64,000 nt of DNA. Source: Candidatus Iainarchaeum sp. (GTDB taxonomy: Archaea; Iainarchaeota; Iainarchaeia; Iainarchaeales; JAAZKV01). The notes beneath the pieces are model-generated. The model had not been told where the DNA came from and ran no database searches. It saw nothing but the letters and a program-made list of their open reading frames with translations. Where the stretch lies: assembly GCA_026397015.1 (NCBI GenBank), contig JAPLVR010000003.1, positions 1 to 64,000 on the forward strand. Reading direction: 5' to 3'. Each line of letters opens with the position of its first letter. Positions within the stretch are counted from its first letter, which is position 1. Of the stretch, positions 47,640 to 57,587 are shown in pieces. The translations under genes and the position numbers were made by a program.

Positions 47640-48629
47640 TTAGAGCTGGTTCAGCGCCGAGCCCTTGTCTTCGAATACACCGTAATATTTTCTGAACCAG
47701 TCAATCGTTCTCTTCAATCCATCGTCAAAAGAAACTTTCGGTTCCCAGCCGAGAATTTTTTTGGCTTTTGAGGAATCGGAATACATCCTCCATATCTCAT
47801 TCGGCCTGTATGGCAAGTCACCTATTCCAAGCGCAGATTTTGAGCCCGAGAACTTAACTATCTTTTTCGCCAAGTCTGCGATTGAAACCTCGTGGCTTTT
47901 CCCGCTGCCCACATTTATTACTTTTCCAACGGCCTCCTCTTTTTGCGCGGCCAGGATGAAACCTTCGATTGTATCATCGACAAAATTAAATTCGCGGGTT
48001 TGCTCGCCCTTCGTAGTGCTTATTCTTTCATTTTTAAACGCCTTCAGAATAAGCTCGGGAATAACGGCTGAGGGACTTTGGTATGGACCAAACACATTAA
48101 ACGGGCGCAGAACAACAATCGGATCATTTTTTACGCGCTGTTTCATTCTTACATAAAGTTCGCCGGCATATTTTGTAACAGAGTAGGGGCTTGACGGATT
48201 CGGACAGGCTGTTTCGATAAAGGGTTGAGTTTCCTGTAGACCGTAAACTTCGCTTGTCGAAGTGTACACAAACCTTTCATACCCTTCGCAGGATTCAAGC
48301 AAATTTGCCGTGCCTTTCGCATCCACGTCGAAGCATTCCTGCACATGGCTAAAGCTTCTTCCCACATGGTTGAAAGCGGCAAGATGAAAAATTATTTCGG
48401 GCGCGAGCTTCTTTATCTGCTGCATCGAGTCAAAATTTCTTATGTCGCCCTCAATAATGTTCAATTTTTCCCAGACCGGGCTGAGCCTAATGTTTACCAC
48501 CTTTTCCTGGTATTGGACTAAAACGGAAACTTTCGCGCCTTCGTTCAAGAGCCGCTTTGTCAAGTGGCTGCCTATAAATCCTGCACCGCCCGTAACGAGA
48601 ACATTTTTTCCCTTAAAAAAATTTGCCAT
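47640..48629 (-). CDS. NAD-dependent sugar epimerase/dehydratase (SDR)
   Basis: KNVLVTGGAGFIGSHLTKRLLNEG; YSVTK motif; VLRPFNVFGPYQSPSAVIPELI. Confidence 0.92.
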   Translation of the reverse strand: MANFFKGKNVLVTGGAGFIGSHLTKRLLNEGAKVSVLVQYQEKVVNIRLSPVWEKLNIIEGDIRNFDSMQQIKKLAPEIIFHLAAFNHVGRSFSHVQECFDVDAKGTANLLESCEGYERFVYTSTSEVYGLQETQPFIETACPNPSSPYSVTKYAGELYVRMKQRVKNDPIVVLRPFNVFGPYQSPSAVIPELILKAFKNERISTTKGEQTREFNFVDDTIEGFILAAQKEEAVGKVINVGSGKSHEVSIADLAKKIVKFSGSKSALGIGDLPYRPNEIWRMYSDSSKAKKILGWEPKVSFDDGLKRTIDWFRKYYGVFEDKGSALNQL

Positions 48630-48664
48630 TAAACCAACTCCTCCAAATCTACTCAAACCCGAAT

Positions 48665-49360
48665 TTATCCAAATACATAACTAAAAACTTTTATCTTGCT
48701 TTCGGCTTCCTTTTTTTCGTGTTCGGTATTGAAAGTTATGTGCTCCCCTCTGTGTTTGTGGGCAAACATTTTTCCACTGGAAACCACCATGTCAAGAAAT
48801 GGAATCCATTCGAAGCGATTCGCCCCCTTCAAAACCTTTTTTTCGAAAACATAAAATCCAATATTAAACCAAAACGGCAGCAGCGGCTTTTCCTTGAAAC
48901 ATGTTACTTTCGCGCCTTTTGTTTCCATTAATCCGAATGGGCTCGCCATCTGATAAAGAACGTTTGTTATAAGAGCCTTTTTCCTTTTATGAAGCGCAAC
49001 CAATTTATTCAAATCAACATCCGCAACTGTATCGCCGTAACAAACAACAAACCGTTCCCCGCAAAATTTGCTCGCATCCATTATCCTTTCAAGCATCGAG
49101 GCGGCTGGGCCTGAATTCACAAATTTTACCTTCCATTTCTTTCTGGAAAAATTCTTGACCGAACTTTCAATCAGTTTTGCCTTATACCCTGTACAGACAA
49201 TAAAATCGTCGAACCCTTGGGAGGCGCAAAGCTGCATCAAGTACTGCAAAACGGGCTTGTTCTTTAACTCAACCAGCGGCTTTGGGATCTCTTTTGTCAG
49301 GGGCATCAGGCGCACGCCCTTTCCGCCGCAAAGAATCACAATTTTCGTGCTTCCCATCAT
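48665..49360 (-). CDS. Sugar-phosphate nucleotidyltransferase
   Basis: KIVILCGGKGVRLMPLTKEIPKPLVELKNKPVLQYLM. Confidence 0.92.
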   Translation of the reverse strand: MMGSTKIVILCGGKGVRLMPLTKEIPKPLVELKNKPVLQYLMQLCASQGFDDFIVCTGYKAKLIESSVKNFSRKKWKVKFVNSGPAASMLERIMDASKFCGERFVVCYGDTVADVDLNKLVALHKRKKALITNVLYQMASPFGLMETKGAKVTCFKEKPLLPFWFNIGFYVFEKKVLKGANRFEWIPFLDMVVSSGKMFAHKHRGEHITFNTEHEKKEAESKIKVFSYVFG

Positions 49361-50961
49361 CTTACTACCTTGTAGATTTTAGCGCACCCTTGTTCAAAAA
49401 CCTTTTGGATCAATCCGGTTTCCTCAAGAAGCGGCAATTTTTCAGACAGCGAATCGCTGTAGCACGTCGACGCGACAAACAAAGCGCCCTTTGATTTGAG
49501 CTCCGTAGAAAGTTCACTCACGGAAAAATTTTCAGCCAAATCCAATTGAATAATTTCCTGCCCGCTGTAATAATTCAGTTCCCTTGCCTTTCCAACCGAA
49601 GCAATTTTGCTTATTTCAGGATGCGCATCCAAATATGTGAATAATGGCGCGTCTTTTTCTTGAACAGAATAATAAAAAAGCGCGCTCCCTGAAGTCAGAG
49701 CAAAAGAAAACAGAGAAAAAAGAATTAGCGAGGAAATCAAAATAAATTTCGTTCTGCCCTGCAAACGCAAAAAACCTGCGCCTAGCAGAATCCCGAAAAA
49801 AGGGAAGAACGGAACGAAATACCTTATGTACCAGTCGCCGCGTATTACGTGAACTACGGGGATGAGCCCGAGCAGCATCGAAAATATTATTACAAGAAAG
49901 AAAATTCGCAATGGGGCAATCGGCTTTGTTTTACGCAAAAATTCACCTATTCTTTTAGCCCCTGAAATAATTTCCAAAATAATTTGTCGCGTTGCAACAA
50001 AAAAAATCGGAAAAACCATCACTGCAAAAAGGGCCGCAATCAAAAATATTGGCAAAGCGGAAATCAGCGGAATTTTTGAAGCAGCCATGGAAGGGGGAAA
50101 ATCAAAAAAACTCAGATATGCCCTAAACAAAATTTCAGGATTAAAAGCATTCAGCAAATTTATCGAAGTTACTTTGTCAATCGGCAGATAACTTTCTGTT
50201 ACAGATGCAGAAGCACCTGAATTTAAATATGAAAAAATAAAAAAGCTGGCTGACAAAAGGATTGCAACAAAAAACAACACAATAAACAAAAGAAACTTTT
50301 TCGGGATTATTTCGCGCTTGGAACCGCTCTTACACAGGAAATGCGCCGGACCGTACTTCCAAAACAGAACAATTAATACTCCTACAAGCATCGCCGGCAG
50401 CGCAACGGCGATTGTGAGTTTTGAAAAAGAAACAAGGAGCAACGCGAAAAAAGTTAGTGCCAAGTATTTAATTTCAGAAGACTTATTTGTTGATTCAACC
50501 CATGAATAAAAAGAATAGACAAAAAAAAGCAAAACAGTTGCGGCGAAAGACTCAACCATATTGACAGAACCGATTCTGGTCAGCCATGGATATGCCAAGA
50601 CAAACAATAACGGAATCTGGTATGTCTTCGGAAAAATTTTTTTGAAAAGCAGAAAAGCAAGGGCTGCTTGGACAATCATTACCAGAAGCGGAATGACTTT
50701 TACGAACGGCCAAACCATTGGAAGGCCTGTGAGGCCAAAAAAAGCGGCAAGTACGAAATGATAAAGGAGCGGTGGTGCATTGGATGGAAGGGGATTCCCC
50801 TCAATCAAATCTTTTGCCAAATTCAAGTGATAAACAGAATCATTGTACGCCGGCTCCGGCACAACAAAAATTGAAAAAATTCTGCAAAACAATGCGATTA
50901 AAATAAGCAAAAAAAGGATTTTTTCCGAGTTTTGAACCAAAACCCTTGATATGCGAAGCAT
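49357..50961 (-). CDS. ArnT/PMT-like polytopic glycosyltransferase (GT-C)
   Basis: VVPEPAYNDSVYHLNLAKDLIEGN N-terminal acidic loop, multi-TM, VIRGDWYIRYFVPFFPFFGILLGAGF. Confidence 0.78.
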   Translation of the reverse strand: MLRISRVLVQNSEKILFLLILIALFCRIFSIFVVPEPAYNDSVYHLNLAKDLIEGNPLPSNAPPLLYHFVLAAFFGLTGLPMVWPFVKVIPLLVMIVQAALAFLLFKKIFPKTYQIPLLFVLAYPWLTRIGSVNMVESFAATVLLFFVYSFYSWVESTNKSSEIKYLALTFFALLLVSFSKLTIAVALPAMLVGVLIVLFWKYGPAHFLCKSGSKREIIPKKFLLFIVLFFVAILLSASFFIFSYLNSGASASVTESYLPIDKVTSINLLNAFNPEILFRAYLSFFDFPPSMAASKIPLISALPIFLIAALFAVMVFPIFFVATRQIILEIISGAKRIGEFLRKTKPIAPLRIFFLVIIFSMLLGLIPVVHVIRGDWYIRYFVPFFPFFGILLGAGFLRLQGRTKFILISSLILFSLFSFALTSGSALFYYSVQEKDAPLFTYLDAHPEISKIASVGKARELNYYSGQEIIQLDLAENFSVSELSTELKSKGALFVASTCYSDSLSEKLPLLEETGLIQKVFEQGCAKIYKVVR

Positions 50962-51038
50962 AAAGCATTTATATAATTGAAGCTTTTAATAGTTATTGAT
51001 ACAAACGCAAAAGCCGTTTGAAACCTCGGGTGAAATTG

Positions 51039-52013
51039 ATGCAAAAAATAAACTGCCTTGTCGTAATGGTGCCGTGCTACAACGAGGAAAAAACAATCGG
51101 AACGCTGATTAAACTTGTTCCAAAAAGAATTCAAGGCGTTGGAAAAATAAAAATATTGATAATTAATGACGGAAGTTCAGACGGAACTGTTGAAGAGGCA
51201 AAAAAAGCCGGCGCAACCAAAGTTCATTCGCATTACCCAAACAGGGGATTGGGAATAACTTTCAGGGAAGGAATCTGGGAAGCACTGAAAATGGGCGCTG
51301 ATGTTGTTGTGAACATTGACGCGGATTTGCAATTCAATCCGAAAGATATTCCCGCGCTCATAAAGCCGATTCAAGAAGGAAAGGCAGAGGTTGCAACATG
51401 CACAAGATTTGGAAAAGAAGAATTTGCTCCGAAAATGCCCTTCATGAAAAAAATAGGAAATAGCTTTTTTACAAAAACGGTTTCAATTATTTTAAAACAA
51501 AAATTCACCGATACACAATGCGGCTTCAGGGCATACACAAAGGAAGCATGCCTGAGAATGAACCTGTTCGGAAAATTCACTTACACCCAAGAAGTATTTC
51601 TTGACCTCGTGAACAAGGGCATGAAAATTGTGGAGGTTCCGCTTAAAGTTAAAGGGGAAAGGGACGGAAAAAGCAGGATAGTGAAAAGCTGGTACTCCTA
51701 CGGAATAAGATCTATGCTTATTATTGTAAGGTCAATAAGAGATAACTACCCGCTAAAATTTTTCGGAAGCATCGGCACAATTGTTTTCTTGTCAGGTTTC
51801 CTGCCCGGCGCATGGCTTTTTGCAAGATGGGTTCTCATTGGAAAAACCTCGCCGTATCAATCGCTCATATTGGTTTCCGCGACGCTTATGATTTTAGGTT
51901 TCCTCCTTTTGATTCTGGCGCTGTTGGCAGATTTGCAGGACAGGCAGAGAAAAATGATGGAGGAAATAATTTACAACCAGAAAAAAGAGATTTTAGAAAA
52001 ACAAGCAAAATAA
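51039..52013 (+). CDS. Family 2 glycosyltransferase with two C-terminal TM helices (DPM1/AglD-like)
   Basis: VMVPCYNEEKTIGTLIKLVPKRI...ILIINDGSSDGTVEEA; VVNIDADLQFNPKDIPALIKPI. Confidence 0.9.
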   Translation: MQKINCLVVMVPCYNEEKTIGTLIKLVPKRIQGVGKIKILIINDGSSDGTVEEAKKAGATKVHSHYPNRGLGITFREGIWEALKMGADVVVNIDADLQFNPKDIPALIKPIQEGKAEVATCTRFGKEEFAPKMPFMKKIGNSFFTKTVSIILKQKFTDTQCGFRAYTKEACLRMNLFGKFTYTQEVFLDLVNKGMKIVEVPLKVKGERDGKSRIVKSWYSYGIRSMLIIVRSIRDNYPLKFFGSIGTIVFLSGFLPGAWLFARWVLIGKTSPYQSLILVSATLMILGFLLLILALLADLQDRQRKMMEEIIYNQKKEILEKQAK

Positions 52014-52037
52014 AAATCAAAAATAAAAGGTAACCAG

Positions 52038-53195
52038 ATGAAAATTCTTGTTTTGACAACTTCGTTTCCAAGATGGAGGGGCGACTGGGCGGGCAGCTTC
52101 GTTCTCGACCTTGCAAAGAGCCTGTCAAAAAGAAATGATGTTACCGTTTTAACTCCCAATTTTCCGGGTGGCAAAAAAAACGAAAAGATCGGAAAAATTG
52201 CAGTCAAGAGATTTGATTATTTCTTTCCAAAAGGAATACAAAAAGTAATCTACCCAGATGGTTTGCCAAATCAAGTTAAAAAGAGCATCCTCGCAAAAAT
52301 AGAACTGCCTTTTTTCTTCCTTGCATTCATCATCCATGCAATAAAAGAAACAAAAAACTCGGATTTTCTACTTTGCAACTGGTCCCTGACAGGAATGGCC
52401 GCTGAAAACGCGAAACATTTCACCGGAAAAAAATTCGGAGTAATTTTGAGAGGCATCGATATGAAAATTATTGAAGGAAAGGGCATGCTTTCGGAACTGT
52501 TCATAAATAACCTGAAAAAATCCAACGCCGTTTTTGTTGTCACCACCGAATTTCTTAATCCTCTAAAAAAATTAGGGGTGAGAAATGTTTTTTACGCACC
52601 GAACGGAATTGAAAAGGAAATTTTTGACATCCCAAAAAAGAAGGCAAAAAAAGAGCTTGGATTCGGAAAAGAAAAAATAATCCTCTTTGTAGGAAGCCTG
52701 ATTGAAAGGAAGGGCGTGAAATATCTTATCGAGGCAATGCAGGGAATCAACGCAAAACTGATTATAGTGGGGGAGGGTGAAGAGAGAGAAATACTTGAAA
52801 AGCTTGCAAAAAAAGAAAATGTGAACGCTGCCTTTTTTGGGCGGATTGAAAAGGAAAAAATTCCTTTGTGGTTTTCCGCATGCGATATTTTTGTGCTCCC
52901 CTCGCTTTACGAGGGCAGGCCGAATGCGCTTCTTGAAGCGCTTGCCTCAGGCAAGGCATGCATTGCCACCGAAATAAACGGGGCAAAAGAGCTTGTGAGA
53001 AACGGCCACAACGGCATTCTGGTACAGCCAAAAAATTCCAAAGAAATAAACCAAAAAATAAAACTTTTATTAAAAAACAAAAAATTGCGCGCTAAATTTG
53101 AAAAAAATGCGAAGGACAGCGTTAGAAAAAACATTTTAACGTGGGATGAATCTGCAAAAAGATACGAAAGACTGATTGGACAAATCATTCAATAA
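52038..53195 (+). CDS. Family 4 glycosyltransferase
   Basis: KIILFVGSLIERKGVKYLIEAMQ...CDIFVLPSLYEGRPNALLEALASGKACIATEINGAKELV. Confidence 0.93.
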   Translation: MKILVLTTSFPRWRGDWAGSFVLDLAKSLSKRNDVTVLTPNFPGGKKNEKIGKIAVKRFDYFFPKGIQKVIYPDGLPNQVKKSILAKIELPFFFLAFIIHAIKETKNSDFLLCNWSLTGMAAENAKHFTGKKFGVILRGIDMKIIEGKGMLSELFINNLKKSNAVFVVTTEFLNPLKKLGVRNVFYAPNGIEKEIFDIPKKKAKKELGFGKEKIILFVGSLIERKGVKYLIEAMQGINAKLIIVGEGEEREILEKLAKKENVNAAFFGRIEKEKIPLWFSACDIFVLPSLYEGRPNALLEALASGKACIATEINGAKELVRNGHNGILVQPKNSKEINQKIKLLLKNKKLRAKFEKNAKDSVRKNILTWDESAKRYERLIGQIIQ

Positions 53196-53228
53196 AAAAG
53201 AACAAAAAAGTTGCCACCTATCAAAAAG

Positions 53229-54524
53229 TTATACAATTTTTTTTAATTTTGCAATAAACACATTTTTTTGGCAGAACCTTGAAGGAAATCCTTTCGATTC
53301 AAATTTTTCAAAAAAATTTAAGAAATGCAATTTTTTAAGAACACGCCAAATGGTAGAAAACCCTTTTGGAACCCTTACGTACTCAAATGAATCAAATGAC
53401 GGAAACAGGGAAAATCCTTTCTCGCCAACAATATCGTAACCTGCTTTTTTAAAAATTTCAATCACCTGCGCTCTGCTTCTTGGAATTTCCGGGCCGAATC
53501 TTCTGCCAAAGCCATTTCTAAAAATAACCCCAATCATAGAAAGAGAATTCAAATTAGACAAACAAATTTTCCCATTTTTTCCAAGTGCCTTCTTGAGCTG
53601 CAACAAAATTTCAAGAACACGTTCTTTTGGAAGTCTGTTTAATGTATTTGGAAGAAAAATGGAATCAAAACCAGGCTGCCCGAAAGCACCTAAATCACCA
53701 CTCAAAATCTTAACATTTTTCAGACCAAGTGAATGACGCCTTTTTTCAAACCATCTTTTCAGCCCTTCTGAATAAACAACGCAAAAAAAATCTTTCTGCC
53801 TGTTTGCCGAAGCAATGGCAAAAGGAATATTGCCGTCAATATCATAAACGAAAAGATTTTTCGCCCCAAGAAGAGTTTCAAAAAAATGCAGTTCGTTTTT
53901 GAACTCGTATAAGAAAAGCGGCTTGTAACCAATCTCAGGGGATTTTGCAAAAACCGCCTTCTCCGAAAATTTTGCTATTTCCTCAAATTGCCAATCATCA
54001 GGGTTTTTGCTGGAACTTGAGGACAAAAAAAAATTATTGTAAACCGAATCATTAAGCACAGGTTTTGATGGTTTCAACGGCTTCTCAAATGGAAAGCCGA
54101 AGCCGACACAGGAAACAATCGAAAAGTTTGCAGGAATTTTTAACAATTCGGCAATTTTTTTTCCGTCACCGAAACTGTTTATCCACCACGACCCGATGCC
54201 GATTGAATGCGCATAGAGAAGCATGTTTTCTATTGCAGCCGAAGCGCTCTGAAAATTTGCATAGTTTCTGCTGTTGAAGCAATTGTCACACACAACAAAA
54301 ACCGGCGAAGGAATTTTTTGAATAGACACAAACCCGGCTTCCTTACAAATTTTTTCTTTTAACGCCAAATCAGAGATTACTATGAATTTTGTGAGCGGCT
54401 GATTGCAGGCGGAAGGCGCTTGAAGCCCCGCTTCGATTATCCTCAAAATAGTTTGTTCAGGCACTTCTTTCTGCTTAAACCGTCTAACCGTTCGGCGTTC
54501 CCATATGACTTCTTTAACATCCAT
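53229..54524 (-). CDS. Fusion: N-terminal nitroreductase + C-terminal methyltransferase-like domain
   Basis: MDVKEVIWERRTVRRFKQKEVPEQTILRIIEAGLQAPSACNQPLTKF...ENMLLYAHSIGIGSWWI, then SAM-MTase-like DSIFLPNTLNRLPKERVLEILLQLKKALGKNGKICLSNLN. Confidence 0.78.
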   Translation of the reverse strand: MDVKEVIWERRTVRRFKQKEVPEQTILRIIEAGLQAPSACNQPLTKFIVISDLALKEKICKEAGFVSIQKIPSPVFVVCDNCFNSRNYANFQSASAAIENMLLYAHSIGIGSWWINSFGDGKKIAELLKIPANFSIVSCVGFGFPFEKPLKPSKPVLNDSVYNNFFLSSSSSKNPDDWQFEEIAKFSEKAVFAKSPEIGYKPLFLYEFKNELHFFETLLGAKNLFVYDIDGNIPFAIASANRQKDFFCVVYSEGLKRWFEKRRHSLGLKNVKILSGDLGAFGQPGFDSIFLPNTLNRLPKERVLEILLQLKKALGKNGKICLSNLNSLSMIGVIFRNGFGRRFGPEIPRSRAQVIEIFKKAGYDIVGEKGFSLFPSFDSFEYVRVPKGFSTIWRVLKKLHFLNFFEKFESKGFPSRFCQKNVFIAKLKKIV

Positions 54525-54569
54525 AAAAAAACCGTTCAATTTTATTTATCCTTTTTTACTCTCCTTTTT

Positions 54570-55967
54570 TTATCTGTCCCTCAATAATTCATTCATGAAA
54601 GGGCTATTTATTTTGTTGCCTTTTGCCATCTCTTCAATTGCAATAAAAACCTTTAGAAGAAGAAACAAAAATTTTGTTTCAACAACGAAATTCTCCGGTT
54701 TGCCCGTCTTGATATTATAATATTCAACAAATAAATTTTTGAATGAGTGCGCGCCCAATATGCCTTCCAAAATTTTGGCTGCGCCCCTTGCATATTTTTT
54801 GTTCCCTGAGAGTTCGGAAAGTTTCAACAGAACAACAAGAAAATCGGTCTGGGAATCGAGGCGCGAAATAAACTTTTTTTCCATTGAGGGATTAGAAATT
54901 TTCAGCGGAGAGGAGTATTCAAAAAAAATTTCTGGAATAAGCCCTGACTTATCCGCCTTGGAAAGCCATGCACTCGCAACCGACTCCGCAAGGTTAAGCG
55001 CCTCTTTTTTTCCTGTTACCTTATAAATTTCCAAAAGAGCGTCAATGACAGCGTGGTCGCCGCCCAAATAATGCACTTTCCAGTCGCCGGGCCAAAGCGC
55101 CCTGAAAACTCCTTCACCCATTAACATTTTTTGTTCAAGCGCATTAACCCACTTCTCAAAAACATTTTCAAGAAAATCGCTTTTTGAAGAATCATAAACC
55201 TTCACCAGCCCGAATATCAAATTTACATTGCTTTTGGTAAGCATAACACTGTCAATCGGCAGACCGGTTTCTTTCTTAAAAATCAAGCCAATAACGGGTT
55301 TTAAAATCCTTGAAGTAGAGGCAAACGAAAATAACCCATTTTCTTTGAAAAAACTGTTTTCAATCCAAGGTTCAGAACTTTTTTCTGCGAATTCAAAATA
55401 CTTTTTGTTTTTAGAATAATTTGAAAGATTAACTGCTTCTTCAATGTAGAGCCCGGTAAATTTTCCGTTAGAAACAGGCCACTTAATCCAATTCGATTTT
55501 TTGTAACAAATAAAATTATTACTAATCATTTCCGAAGAAAGCCCGTCGAAAAAATCTGCGCATGATTTCAAATAAAATTCGTCTTTGGTAAGTTGATACA
55601 TCAGGTTTAACCCTAAAGAGACGTCCGACATTTTGTCCGCATCAAAATAATTTTTTTTTGCCTCAAAATCGCGTTCGCCAAACTTTGTTAAAAATAATCC
55701 ATTGCCGGCTTGAAACTGACGAATTGAAATTTTTGAAGTGCTTTCAGCCCATTCGACAAAATCATTTCGCCCGCGTACTTTCCCCCAATACCAAACAAAA
55801 GGAAAACAATCCCCGAAATCGCTAACCGTCGGCTGCCCGAAATTTTTACCTGATTTTACATCAATGAAACAGCGCGGCACCTCGCCGCTTTCAAAGGATT
55901 CCAATAATGTTTCAAGCATTTTGTCCATTCTTTTTTCAAAAAAAAGAAGACGATTTTTGGCAAACAT
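54570..55967 (-). CDS. Predicted (alpha/alpha)-barrel protein (glucuronyl C5-epimerase / six-hairpin glycosidase-like)
   Basis: Repeated helical hairpins, LGLNLMYQLTKDEFYLKSCADFFDGL..., YIEEAVNLSNYSKNKKYFEFAEKSSEPWI..., VIDALLEIYKVTGKKEALNLAESVASAWL. Fold guess only. Confidence 0.5.
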   Translation of the reverse strand: MFAKNRLLFFEKRMDKMLETLLESFESGEVPRCFIDVKSGKNFGQPTVSDFGDCFPFVWYWGKVRGRNDFVEWAESTSKISIRQFQAGNGLFLTKFGERDFEAKKNYFDADKMSDVSLGLNLMYQLTKDEFYLKSCADFFDGLSSEMISNNFICYKKSNWIKWPVSNGKFTGLYIEEAVNLSNYSKNKKYFEFAEKSSEPWIENSFFKENGLFSFASTSRILKPVIGLIFKKETGLPIDSVMLTKSNVNLIFGLVKVYDSSKSDFLENVFEKWVNALEQKMLMGEGVFRALWPGDWKVHYLGGDHAVIDALLEIYKVTGKKEALNLAESVASAWLSKADKSGLIPEIFFEYSSPLKISNPSMEKKFISRLDSQTDFLVVLLKLSELSGNKKYARGAAKILEGILGAHSFKNLFVEYYNIKTGKPENFVVETKFLFLLLKVFIAIEEMAKGNKINSPFMNELLRDR

Positions 55968-55996
55968 AATAGCATATTTTTAGGTGCCAAAACTAT

Positions 55997-57430
55997 TTAA
56001 TAGTGAATTATTCTGTTGAAATCGATTTCGCCGAACAAAAACAAAATGAGCACAAACCCGATTGAAAGGACAGCGCCCTTAATAACGAAGAGAATTCCTT
56101 GGAAAGGAAAGGCAGCTGAAATCAGAAAAACCACCGCGCCCGCGAATAAAATTTTTGTAAGAGTTTTGAAACTGAAAAATCCGCCGACCTTCGCACCGTA
56201 AAAAAACCCAAACAAAATGAATCCGAAGATTGAGGAAATTGCAGTGGCGGCGGCCGCCCCTTCAATCCCAAACAAAGGAATCAAAAATAAATTGAGAATC
56301 ACATCCAAAAGAAGCATCAAAAACATTATTCCAACAGAAAGCCCAAGTTTTTTTGCAGAGGTGGCGATAGAATTCAAAATCATGCACAGTGCAAAAAAAG
56401 CCATGCCCACCGAAAGAATTATCAGTGCGTTCGCCCCAATTGCATACCCTTGGTTAAATAAAAGCAATAATATTTCTTTTGGGGAAGAGGCGACAACTGA
56501 AATGCACAACACGAGAAACATGGTTGAATATTTCAGGGAGTTTCTCGAAATTTTCCCGATTGAATGAACATCTTTTTCGCTCGCTGCCGCCGAAACGAAA
56601 GGGAAAAGCAAAAACGGAATTGCAAGCACCACCATGTGAGGCAGTTTGGAAATCGTCTGCACAGCAACATAAATCCCTGAAAAATAATTATCCTTCAATA
56701 TTGCTTTTATGAGAAACAGATCAGCCGTTTCAAAAAGCTGAATAAATATTGCAATCATTATCAATGGGGCGGAATAGTAAATAACCTGTTTGAAAGAAAT
56801 ATTTGATTGCTGTTTTGAATCCCTGTTTTTAAAGACAAAAAAAATGGAGAGAAGCGCGGCAACAACGCTGGCGAGCACAAAGCCCGCAACCGAGCCAAAA
56901 ACTCCAAAGCCGACAACCGCCAACAAAAGAACAAGAACCGTTTTTGAAAAATTATAAACTATCTGAAGAATTGATTCTTCTTTGAATTTTTTCATCCCGT
57001 TCAGATAGCCCCAACCGAGGGCATAAAGCGCGCTGAAAGGAAACACAAAAGAAATCAGGCGTATGTAATGCGCAAATGAAGCGTCATTAAAAAAGGCAGC
57101 GACATTTTCCGCCCAAACAAAGAAAACAACAAATAAAAAAAGCGAAAAAGAGAATTGAACGAAAAAAACCTTCTTCACTACTGAAAAACGCCCTTTTTTC
57201 TCAACCGCTACGAAGTGGGAAAGCGTCTGCAAAAAAGAATTTTTGAATATTGTGGTGAAAACCGTTGCCAGCGAAATTATTATCCCGTAAACTCCGAATT
57301 CAGCCGGTGAAAAAAAATACTTTCCGAGAATTATGTAAACTAAAAAACCGGAAACAAAAAGAGCCAAATTTCCAAGGACAAGCCAAAAAAGCCCTTTTCG
57401 TATCTCCCGTAAATTAAATTCTTTCACCAT
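55997..57430 (-). CDS. Polysaccharide flippase (MOP family)
   Basis: GLFWLVLGNLALFVSGFLVYIILGKYFFSPAEFGVYGIIISLATVF; multi-TM. Confidence 0.88.
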   Translation of the reverse strand: MVKEFNLREIRKGLFWLVLGNLALFVSGFLVYIILGKYFFSPAEFGVYGIIISLATVFTTIFKNSFLQTLSHFVAVEKKGRFSVVKKVFFVQFSFSLFLFVVFFVWAENVAAFFNDASFAHYIRLISFVFPFSALYALGWGYLNGMKKFKEESILQIVYNFSKTVLVLLLAVVGFGVFGSVAGFVLASVVAALLSIFFVFKNRDSKQQSNISFKQVIYYSAPLIMIAIFIQLFETADLFLIKAILKDNYFSGIYVAVQTISKLPHMVVLAIPFLLFPFVSAAASEKDVHSIGKISRNSLKYSTMFLVLCISVVASSPKEILLLLFNQGYAIGANALIILSVGMAFFALCMILNSIATSAKKLGLSVGIMFLMLLLDVILNLFLIPLFGIEGAAAATAISSIFGFILFGFFYGAKVGGFFSFKTLTKILFAGAVVFLISAAFPFQGILFVIKGAVLSIGFVLILFLFGEIDFNRIIHY

Positions 57431-57587
57431 TCAAAAAAACCTTCAATTAATGCGCTTCAAAATCGAGCATATACTAATTTGTTTTTATCTCTTTAAAAAA
57501 GATTTGGTATAGTATAAAGTTCATAAGGCAATCAAAATCAGCGAAACATTAATTCAGGGAAAAAAATAAATTTGTTGCTTTGTTGAA

